This document shows positions 26,901 through 38,900 of a stretch of DNA of 64,000 nucleotides, one piece after another. Positions within the stretch are counted from its first letter, which is position 1; each line of letters opens with the position of its first letter. Where the stretch lies: positions 9,123,430 through 9,187,429 of the forward strand of contig NC_021684.1 of NCBI RefSeq assembly GCF_000247815.1, written 5' to 3'. Made by a program: the position numbers and the translations under genes. The notes beneath the pieces are model-generated. The model was not told the origin of the DNA, did not search any database, and saw only the letters and a program-made list of their open reading frames with translations. The DNA comes from Ficedula albicollis. Taxonomy: Eukaryota > Chordata > Aves > Passeriformes > Muscicapidae.

Positions 26901-29900
26901 AATTTTCAGCTCGGGTAAGATTAAGAAGGTAATATTTTCTTGTGCTTATATGTCTTGGCTTTGATTTAGAAGCATATCAGGCACATGGAAATTCCCATTT
27001 TGTGTTGATGTAGGAAAGAGTTTACCTTGATTGTGCCTTTGCTAATCAGATTGGTGTCCCTTAAATTGAGCCTCTCATCTCTTTTGAAGCAGTACTGTCT
27101 CTTATGATGTGTGCTTTCATTGACTGGAAAACACTGCCACCATGAAGTTCATTTAGGGTGTCTGTTGTTGGATTTGGGACACTACTTCTTTATCAGGAGT
27201 GATTTGAAGATAATTTGTCAACCTCCCATGCATTTCTTCTGAAAAGTCTCATTAAGGAGGGTTGAAAGTCTAATTGCCCTAAATCTTTTTCCATGAAAAG
27301 CTAAGAACAAAACGTGTTCAGTAAAGAGAAACTTGGATTTAGAACTAATAAACTATAAAACAAAGTATTTGGATGAAATATGCAGTCCTCTCTGTTCTTT
27401 CTGCTCTCATAATTTTGTTCTGAAAAAGTCTAAAAGCACATGTGTGTTCTCAGCTCTGCTCAAACCCTCCAGTTCATTACTGAGAGCAGGAAAAACAGCC
27501 CCTTAGAGAGATGCAGTATGAAGACTTTAGTATGATTTGCTAAACCATTTTCTTAGTTAAGAGAACAAGAAAAAAATCTATAATTACTTTATTGATAACC
27601 TATAAAGCTAAATATGAATGTCAAAAATACAATGATGAGCTAAATTATAGTGGGTTTTTTTCCTTATTAATGAAAGGTCAAGACAATCCAAAGCAGTATT
27701 TTTACTAAGCCTTTATCTTAAATCCATGTGGTCTATAGTTGCAGATGTTTATTGACCAGGTAACTGTGTAACCCTTTTCTATCCACCCTTTCCCATGATA
27801 CACAGCTGGAATTCTTTCACAAATTTCCTTCCTTTACCTTTCTCACCAACCTAGCTTTATATCAAGTTTTATCTCTCTACCTATAGATTTTATTAGTGCT
27901 GTTTGTGCCTACTGGAAGATCAGTTCATGTACAGACAGTGCTTATGGAAAACCTAGTAAATGAGAGTTTGCTGGATACTGTTTCTGATTTTGCAGATGCC
28001 TGCAGGCTGGAGTGTTCTGCATCTAATTTCTAGATGTGTGCCCATTAGAGGACACTCTTAGTAACAAATACTTAGTTTTCCTCTTTTAAATTCCTCCAAA
28101 ACTTCAGCTGTGAAAGTATTTAATTTGTCTGTGACTGCAAGTCATCTCTTGTAAGCCTGAGGGGCATTTAATATGCATTTTGGCTAATACAAAACTTATG
28201 GGGAAGAGCAAATGTTTTTATTTAGAGTTTAAATAATGTGCATAGGTTTATGATGATATTGAAGATATACTTAATACTTTAACATACAATTTTTTAAAAT
28301 ATAAGTGCAATATTTATCTTAGTATTTGCTAAGGTCACTGAATGAAATAAGGAGGCTTGAATTTTTTTCTTTTTCTTAATTTTGTTTTTAGAAATTTCTG
28401 TAAGTTTTTCCTTTCGTTGTTGGTCTCCAGTGAGAGAGGGGGAGGTTGAGTCTCGAGATGTGGTGGGTGGGTGGCAGTAGTGAAACATGGAATAGCAGCT
28501 CTTGCCTGAGCCTGTGCACTGGAACAAGCTTAGAGCAGCTTCCTTTAAAGAGAGACAAGTTGTAAACACAGTCAAGGATTGTCTTAGGCTTGTTGTTCCT
28601 TGTTTTGTCAATCCAGAACTTGCCAGTTTATACAGTGTTTTTTAAAACTCTCTAATTCTTCCTTGTTAATTTCTGTTTCATGTTGCATGTTATGTATAAT
28701 GATAATTTTAAAGTTTGCATATGTTTTACACTTTAAAATTAATATTAATATTTTTGCTAATATTTGCCTAATCCAATTTTGAGTTTACTTTAACTAACTT
28801 GGGAAGATTTGAGTAAAAAGTTGCCAATCATCACATAGCAGTGCAAATTAAACTGTTGTACAAATTTATGATTCAAAGAAAATGTTCTTTTACCAGATGA
28901 ATTGCAGGGTGCACAATCAGAGTCTGGGGCTAAGCAAGAAATTCAGCAACTGCACAAGGATCTGATTGAAGCCCAAGAGCTAGCTAGGACAAGTAAACAA
29001 AAATGCTTTGAACTTCAAGGTGAGACCCAGATCAACTTGGTTCTGTAGGGTATTCATTACAATTGTATATACTAGGTAGTTCAAGATAAACCAACATGTT
29101 TTCATAGTATTGAATGCATACTTGAACTCTGTATATTTTGTCCGTATTTCAGTCAGGTAATGGATGTGATTGAATATCTTCAGTGGTAGCTCTTTGTTAG
29201 ATCAGCCTATCAGCTATGTAGTTCTGTTGTTTTAGAGAAGAAATATTATAGTCCAGTTTAATTGCATATTGTTCAGTGCTCATTAGGGGTTATATTTACA
29301 GCCTTTTTTTTTTTTTCTTTCTCCCACACCAGTTTGCATTTAGCACACATGGAGTTTTGAGATCAGGCAACAGATTATATCATTTTCAAATTAATTTTAA
29401 TACTACCACAGTAATGGAATGATGTCTTAGTATTAACTTTTATTAAACTACTTACGCAGTTACTACCTTCGATAACTTGCTGAAGTAATATGTTTGTTTA
29501 ATCTTTTCATTTGAGGAGAGGTTGTGACTAAAATGAATTACACAGGTGAAATACATGTTACTAACAAAAACTCTTGGGCAATTTTCACTTTTATTTGTAG
29601 CTCTCTTGGAAGAAGAGAGAAAAGCATATCGAGTGCAAGTTGAAGAATCCAGCAAGCAAATAAATGCTCTGCAAGGTAGGAGTTTTTTCCCCCTCACTCT
29701 TTGGAGAAATTATATAGTTTTGACTGTTTGTGGCATCATAGTCACTAATAAAGGAAAATGTTTAATTGAGTGTGTGTTTTCAATCTGATTTCTTTCACCA
29801 TGTCTTTGAATGTTGTGGAATGTTTCCTTTCAATTCCTGTAGTTCTAATAGTAACTTAGGGAGTGCAACATCTGTAATAGATACCTCTTCTTCATCTCTC

Positions 29901-32900
29901 TGTAGTCTTTTTCAGTTTTGATGATCCAGGGATTCTTACAGTAACTGCCTTCAGAGCATTCAGAAGCTTTAGGGTTTTTTGTGCTACTCAGTCTCTCCAC
30001 TCCTTTGTAGTATCCTCTTGAAGAATTCTTCACCCAGATCCACATCCAGTGTCAGCAATAAGGTTGCTGCAACAGACACGCTTGCCTTTTTGAAAATCAG
30101 TATAATCAATCATGCTCTTTCAGCCCAAAATGTGTACAGCAGGATGTAATCTCATGTTTATGTAACTTCTTAGTCACGTGTTCTGTATCATGTTAACTTC
30201 TCATTCATGCATGTGAGTGAGCTCATTGATCAAGTGTCTGTCAGACTGTCCAGCCTTAAGGTCAAAAAATGTTATATTACGTTGTAATTTCCTTAGAGCA
30301 AGCATTAGTTTGAAGAGCTACTCAGCCACTGATTATTACAAAACTCAGGAGCTTCATCCCTTGCGATCTTTATCAGCATATTATTTGCTTTGGACTCAAA
30401 AATGTCTGGAAGGCAGATGAGCAGACAGGCAGGTGGACTGACAGTCCTGACTTTCTCAGGAAGTCAAAATAGCCCTAGAAATTATTTTCTGGGCAGTAGT
30501 TTGTTGGATAACGTGGTACTTGTCATATACTAGTTACGCTGAAAAACTTCTGTAATTGTGTTTTATGTGACTGTCAGCAAAGAATCTTTCCATTTTCAGC
30601 TGTTACTCTTGTAAGAAAGAGAAGCTTAAAGAATGCTCGTCTTCAGAATGAGAGGAGCAATTTAGTTTTGAGTGTCATCTTGCTGATAATGAATACTCTC
30701 CAAGTAGTAAATGCTGTAACAACAATTAGAAAACATTTGGTAATTATTTCTATGCACAAAAAAAAAGAAAATTTTTCCTCCTAAAATGAGAATGAAAGTA
30801 GAAACTTGACAGACCCAAACTTAAATGTAGGATTTCTCTTCTCAATTCAGTACTTTTTTGTTTTCTGAATCCTTCTCAAGAGAGGTCTTGCTAATGTTTC
30901 TTCCTCTCTGTTGTAGTTCAAAATGTTCTGATGTTCACTGTATGCCTTGCTGCTTCCCAAACCTTTAAGTTGTGACACATCTCACTGTTTGGGAAAAGTT
31001 GTCAGGGTTCTCCCTTGGCAGCCCCTATGAACTGCAGGGGAGAAAAACCCTGGCAGCTTCATGAAGTAACATTTCCAGAAATATTTTCAGGGAATCAATG
31101 TCTTTGTGATAGAAAAGAGAAAGTACCAGAGAAACAACTGAGATCGTGTCTCTACGTGTCAGGTTCATTAGATGAACACATAGGTAGAGCAAGGAAATTC
31201 AAGTAACTCGTTGTTCCTTATTTTAACAAAATGAAAGAAGCAAAGCATTCAGTTTAGATGAGGTAATGGCTTACATAAACGAGAGATGTAATGGAAGTTT
31301 TCTTTCTAATTGTCCTCTCAAATTCTATCCAATGCTTCAGAAACCATTCCCATATTGTTAGTAGTAACTTTCCTGTGTAGTTATTTCTACAACTCTATCT
31401 AACTTAGAACTCGTGTGTGTCTTTATGTTTTCAGTCCAAGACTCTGCTTGTTTTTAGGCCTGAACATCTAAAGGGAGAGTTGTTCATCAACAACATGCAC
31501 AGGATAAAAAAACCGCATTTCTTTGAAATGCTGCCAGCACCAAGAAGCAGGAGTTTAGCTTGGCTTGATGAAGAAAATACTGTCAGGAAGATATGATTTG
31601 CATTCCTTTGCTCAGGCACCTGCTGTATTAGCAAGTTGTAGTTCTTTATGTTTTCGTGCATATCATTTTGGTAGGTTCAAGGCTTCTAATATCAGGGTAC
31701 ATGGAAAGGCAATTGTTGATGAATCATGTGTTGCCTGTCAGGTTCTTCTTATCCACTGTTTCATTTGCTTTCTGTTGGTATAAGCCTGTAGAAGTTATTT
31801 TCAAACAAGGTCATAGTAAGCCTTATTTTGTTCATATATATATTTCAAAATCCATCATGCTACAAATGTTTTTATTATGGAACAGACTGTTTCATCTTAC
31901 ACAGAATTGCCATGAAATTAATTTACTCTTGTCTATAATAGCTCTTAGGTATTAGAATATATAATGACTACCCTATTTTTTCCCATTATGTCTTTTTCCT
32001 TCAAAGTGGAGAATTGGGTAATTCGTAGGTTCTTCAGTGTATTTAATGAGCTAAGTGTCTTGCTGGAGCTTGCTTAGAGGAGGGCACAAAAAAGGTGAAT
32101 TTTTCTTCTTCATTGCACATCAGCTAAGTTATATCAACAAAGTTTCTAGGTTGTACCAATGTATGAATTCTTTCTGAATTGCTGCATATGTAGCTCCTGA
32201 AAAACATCAAGTATATTTGTCATGGAGGTTAAAGTTTCTTTTGAGTAGCTCTGATGCTCTATCAGTTTACAGCAAGACTAACTCACATTTCCTGTCATGT
32301 TCTATAATGGATTGAGATGACAGAAATAAATGCAAGTCACCTAGGAAGGCTACTCAGCCTTGGTTATCCTCCCCATGCTTTTCACTGTCCTTGTTTTGCC
32401 CTTTGGTTCTGAAACATACAACTTGAATCTGTAATTCTGACCCTCTACTGTATCTTGCATTAGGTTTTCGAGTGCTCTTAAGAATTTTACCTTTTCTTCT
32501 CACAGAAATTCTTCATTAATTTAATAATTGCTTGTTTGCATGTTGAAATCAGTGAAATACGTTCTTTTTAAAAGTGAAATAGAACAGCAGCAAATTAAAC
32601 ACTTTGCTCCCATGAGTGTTATAACTGTAGTTCTCTTGTTCTTCATACTTCCCTTTCCTCTGTATTGTACTTTTTTTTTTTGTTTGCGCTGGATTCCATT
32701 TGCATTTGTGTTTATGAAAAATTGTGCTGAGAGATGTCTTTAGTAATGAAAGGGTTTTAGATTGGAATAATTTACAAGGTTTACTTCATGCAGAAATGCC
32801 AAGTAGCCTCATATATGACTGCTGTACATTTACAGTAAGCTGTAAATAATGATGAAGGACCTTCTTCTAGCTCAGTATACATGGTGCAGCTGTCCCTTTC

Positions 32901-35900
32901 AATTTAAAATTCATCTTGTGCTGTGACAAATGCTTTTTGCAAAGAAATAATGTGTATGTCCTCTACTGCATGTCGAGAACAGAGTAGAAATTATTCTGTG
33001 TCTCAAATATTTATAGATATCGCAAGATAACTGCTGAACAGGCAAACATTTCCAGTGTAGACTTGCAAATGTTTGGCTTGTGACAGAAGCTTTCTTGCTC
33101 TCCTCTTGTCCCTGAAAGCCCAATGTCCTTGTCCTCTAATACTTGTTTTGCATACAGTGATGTTGGATCTAAATTTTGTTTTCAGATTTTGGAGAGTTGC
33201 TTTGGTATCACACACACAGCACAGCCTTGTGTAAGAAAGCCTTGTCCAGACAAAATGTTTGTTTCTTTTGACCCTCTGTATTACATGGCCCACATACTTG
33301 CCTCTTTAAGGGTACAGCTTTTGACAGGATAAATAAATTTTTTCAATTGCATTAGGCTTCTTTAGTCCTGTTAAGTATCACCATATTGAGAAAGAGAGGT
33401 AAGGTTTTTAGGTTTTTTGTAAATACAGTTTGAAAAAATATTAACATGGATGTCTGCTTTCCAGCTCAGTTGCGAAGGTTACAAGAAGAAATTGAGACTC
33501 TTCGCAAGGAAAAGGAGAATGAAATTTCAAGCACTCGAAATGAACTAGTCAGTGCTCAAAATGAGATTCTGTCACTTCAAAAAGTAGCAGAAAAAGCAGC
33601 ATCAGAACGAGACACGGATATTTCTGCATTGCAAACCGAGCTGCAGACGGTGCGAGCGGAGCTCGAACGGTGGAGGAAAGATGCCTCGGATTATGAAAAA
33701 GAAGTTGTCAATCTGAAAGCCAGTTTTCAGCTCAAGTGCCAGCAGTGTGAGCAGCAGCAGCAGGAGGAGGCCTCTCGCCTAAAAGGTACTTGTTTGGAAG
33801 GATGTCACAGAGCATGGCTACCAGAGATCCTGCTCACTGTGGTGAATGCCAGTTACTCAAATCACTGTTTGTCTGTCCCTTTGTAGTCATTTACTATGTG
33901 TGTGTATGTATACACACACATGTGTGTTTATGTGTGTGTACCAAGGCTTATGGTGTTAGAAAAGATGTTTTGCATGCTTCATAAAAAGTTACTGCCAGTT
34001 ATTCCTAAATTAACTTAGGTACTCTTTGATATCAGTAGACCAAGTGTAATTTCACTTAGGAAAGATGGAAAACTTCTACAGTTTGAGGGATTCATACTGC
34101 CAGAAAATTTCCAAGAGGACTTGTGTAACTTCTCTGTAGTTTAAGCCCATGAAGTGGGAGCTCCTGACTTTTTAATTCTACCAAAGTTTAACCGAAGCTT
34201 ACTATTTAAACATTCTTTTCCTTGTAACTGAGGCATGGTATCTAGTGATTCTCTTGCTATTTTCAAGCCTTGGAAATTATTTTATATAAATATGCTTTTC
34301 TACCACTCTTTCTAATATACTAGAGTTGATCCATAAAAAGACTGTTTTCTACTCCTTTGTACCTTAGAAAAAGCTTTAATGAAAAAAGTAACTCGCCCGG
34401 CTCTGGGTCATAAACCTCATAACAGTAGAAGATACTGTAATGTTTTACAGGTGCTCATGAGAGAATTCGTGTGACATGATTACAAACAAGTGTATTTGAA
34501 ATTTACAGCTGATGCCAACTTTTCCTCCGTTTATTCAAGGTGTTCCTTGAAGCAGTCATGAAATAATTTTACTTAATTGAATTAACTTATTCATTGTAGC
34601 TGAACTTGAAAAGTTGAAGGCAGAGTGGATTGCTCTGGAAGCTGAATGTGTTAAACTGAGGAAGGAAAATACTTCACTTGCATCTGAACTTCAGCGACAA
34701 GAGAAGGAGCTTTCTAGGTAAGGGCACAATGGTTTGTCTAGGAGGTGCCACAGCAGCTGAAGAGTTTGGTGGTGGTTTTTCCTCCCGAAAGAGATACTGA
34801 ATGTAGCTATGCACAATTAGCTGTGGACATATGTTTAAAAATATGTCAGCACTCTGTATAGGGAGACAATAACATCTGTTCTTCTGTGATTGCTGTGATA
34901 TTTACATATAAAAAACAATGTGTTCAGCTTTCAAGGGTGAAAAGTGCCTGTTTGTGCAAATTTAAAATTCTTAAGTAATCAATTGGATTTTGTTTTTCAG
35001 CTCTCAGAAACAGAGTTTAGCACTAACCAGCGATATAAGTGTTCTTGAAATGTCTCGAAAGGAACTTGAAAATCAGATGGGATCTTTGAGAGAAAAACAT
35101 CAACGGGATGCAGCCAGTCTAAAAACACAACTCAGTGAAGCTGAGAGTCAAGCAAAAGATTTTCAGAAAGAGGTAACATGAAATATTTCCAATTTGCAAG
35201 AATGTAATGCCCAATGACATTTTTAAACTAAAAGAAAAGGGAAAGTTTTCTAGTAAGGATTTTTTCTCATATGTTTATTGCAAGCAGTTTAAATGGTAGC
35301 TAAGGAAATGTACACTGCGAGTCAAATCTAAAAAGAAAGACTTCAGGTAAATACACATGTTCTTTGAGAACTTCCTGAACTTTACTTACATGCATTACTG
35401 TAGTGAAGTTACTTTTATGATGTTCAGACAGGTAAATCATTATTCAGAGTCATTCTGAACATCATGGTCCAGAGGTTCTTTAGCTGTTGTAAGTGAAAGG
35501 TAATTTTTTTTTTTTTTTTTGCAGTCTAGTCGTCCCAGTTAGATTTGAACTTTTTTATTTGGTAATGGGACTACATATTCTTTACAAAGATCTCCTTTTT
35601 TCGTAGTGGATTTGTAAGTGCGTAAGGAAGAGCCAGCATTCTGGGCATGTATTTAATCCGCCTGGCTTCCGAAGACTATGTCTGGAAGAAGGCCATAGTC
35701 TCCAACACTTACTTGCTTTCCTCTTATGAGCATTTTGAATGTTTCACCAGTCACTCCTCTTAGTTTCTTTTGTAGTCCTTTTGTTTGCTCTGTGGTTAAT
35801 TCATCCATGTCACATTCCTTACAATTCTCAGAATCTGAAAATCCCAGTTGTCTTAATCTGTTTTGTAATCAGGTCAGTATTTATAAAGATGCCTCATCTT

Positions 35901-38900
35901 TTAAATTTGTCGTGAATGCCAGTACTGAAAGTCATTGGTTCTGTCCTTACTGAGCCAAATCACAAGGACTGCTAGAATAGAAAAAATGCAATGTGGGCTT
36001 GAAAAAGGAAGAGCTACCCATTCTGTAGGAACATGTCACATTCACCCAGTACTGTTTGTACTTGACCCACACTGAGGAATATGGCATGGCATTAACGAGG
36101 CATAATATTTTTTTAATGCCTGCCTTGCTCTTACATTTTAATTTTGCTGTGTGGGAAGAGGATTTGCTTTACTTCATACAGTGTTGAGTTTTGCACCTCT
36201 TAGAGGGATGTAGATATGTAAGCTGCAGCCTAGATTTAAGACCACTATTCAAATGTAAAGGACTCCTTGTTCCTCATTTTCTTGTTTCATCCTTGTAGTT
36301 TTTACAATTCTTTCCAATATGATAATGAATAATTGGTATGAGAGATTAATTAAGGCTTTGCATTTACTTTGTGTTTCCTTGAGTTTAGTAGTCCTAGCCC
36401 TGCCAAGCTGGGCAAAAAGTTTAGAAAAAAAGGAAATCTAAATTCTACCCTGCTTTTATGAAGAGAGAGTGCACTGATGCATGGCAAGTTAGTCTAGGCA
36501 GATGACAGAAAAGGGAGCTGTGTGCTAAGCAGATGTCAGCATGTGCTGGGTGTCCAGGGGTTCACAGATTGTTCTCTCTTTGTCTTTAGTATGAAAGAAC
36601 ACAGACTGTGCTCTCTGAGCTGAAGGCAAAGTATGAGGTGGCTGAACAGCAAAACCAGTCACTCACTGAGGAGCTCAAACAGTGTAAAGAAAACCTGAAG
36701 CTGCTACAAGAAAAAGGAAACAATGTAAGTCTGTACCAAATGTGTGGGGAAGTCAGGGTAGGACACTGGCAATCCTGTTGGTTGAGGGAATATGGAAGAG
36801 TCAAATAGAAAAAGAGAGACTTTTTTAAAAAAAAGCTGTGTACCATATTCCGTATTATGCCAAATTCCATTCTGGTCCTATTTGTGCAGATTTGCAGATC
36901 ATTACACTGTTACAATTCCACAGGAAGGTTAAATTTACGGTTACTTGACAGTTTTAAGTATGTCCTTAGATACCTGCTCTCTTGAAAACATGTGGCTTAA
37001 ATACTAGTGAACCAGAAGTAAAATTTTCTGATTTCAAAGAATGATACAGGGGTAAAAGCTGACAAACCTGTATCCAAATGAATTGAGTGAACCTTTTCAA
37101 GCTGCTCTCATTTTATTAGTGTTTATTACAATGGATGTTCCCTTCTTACTCTTGCTTATGCTTCTTAACCATGGTTATTTCTGATGGGCTCATGCTTTAA
37201 ACAATACAGTTGATTTGGCCTTTCTATTCACTAGTGAAATGTTTTTCAGTTTATTTGAGAGGTTGTATCATTAGAACTGAGTTCCCAGCTGGAGACAATT
37301 TTTTATTTTACTGAGATTCTGAAATCTTCCAAACATTAAGGATGTGGCAGACACATTATAAGGTGGTCACAGCCTTACTTTAGGTCCCTTACTACCCTGG
37401 GAGGGCTGGAATTGTCTTCCTGTGCTGCCTCTCTGGCCTGTGCAGGGTGAACAGCTCCTGTAATGCACAGTACAAAACCAGGAGGATAATGAATGCTCTG
37501 TAGGAGACTTCAGCAAAATATTTCTCTAACTACAAGGAAAGTTTTACAGGTCCCATCCTCTAAATCAGCTGGCTGCTGGGTGCCTCAAGTCTGTATGAAT
37601 ATCCTTGCCATAATTAATTCTTGAATATAAACCTTGAACATCATGGAGCTGTCAAAGATGTAAAGAATTCAAGGCCTTTCTCACTTTTTTCACCTGTGTT
37701 TTCAGGAATATGATCTCATAATTCTCTTGGAACCTGATTCTTGCTTAGAATTGTTCTGCAGTGCTCAGATAGTCCTGATTTACTTGACTTGCTTAAAGCA
37801 GAAGTCAAAAACAACCAGACTAAAATTCCACCACATTCTAAAAGAAGAGATCCCACTGAATAAATAATTGTGAATGTGAGATTTTCTGCTCTGTTAAAAA
37901 CATTAACCTTAGAATCAAAATGATCAGTGGAAAAGGAGGAATGGTAAAGGGTTGAAATATTGTGAAGGAAATTGGAGCACCTGATGAAAGTGGGAAAACT
38001 AAAAGGAAGTTTTAGGGAGAATTAGAGGTAAGTATTTAAATGAAAGCAGAAACCACAGCAGTTGCCAAAATCTGCTTGCAGAAGAGGAGTTAATTGTGAC
38101 AGTTGAAACCCGGAGGTCAGGGTGTGATGAAGAACATCCTCCATATAAGGGCAAACTCACTGCTCACCAAACATTACTCACAGTCAGTAATGTAAAACAT
38201 TTCCATCTTGGGGATTGTTTCAAACATCATGGATACTGGGCTGAGTTCCAAGGTCAAATTTTTCAAGTACCATTGCCCCCTTATGCTGGAATCATTATCT
38301 GCTACTTCATTTCTGAGGACAGAAAGTGACTTCCCACTGTGGGATTTGTTCCTTTTTGCAGTCCACGTGTGTCTGAGTTTGCATATCTTCATATTCTAAT
38401 AAAAGATGCACAGTTTTGTTGAAGCACCTAGTTAAATGCTCCTTGACAATAGGGAGATTTATCATGTATTGATAAGTTTGTGAGGAGGGAAATCTAATCA
38501 TTTGGAGGTGATCTCATTGAATGTGATGGATATTTATCATTGATTTCATTTGCCAAGAATGTGTATAACTTAAAAAAAATCTATAAACTTGTTCAGTGAA
38601 CCATCAAATGTTAGAACAGACTAGGCATCTCTACTCCATTTGGGATATCAGTTAAATATTAAGCTTTAATATTTAAGTTTTACTTTTAAAAAAGATTGCA
38701 ATGTTGTGTATTTGAAATGCTTAGCGGTGTGGTGTACTGCTTGATTGCATGCTTGTACTCACTGGTTACTTCCTGATGCGCTTTACACAACAGATTTAAT
38801 GATGTGAATGGTTTGAGAACATCAGCTGCTCTGGTTGATTTAAACCTCTGGCACTTTTTTGAACACTGCTGTGATTATTTCTGCCAACAGGCTTTCTGTG

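Noticed and set aside
33446..33464. In-frame ATG just upstream of exon 17 as an alternative translation start
   Set aside because: It lies in the polypyrimidine/acceptor region of the intron; no promoter or first-exon evidence is visible.
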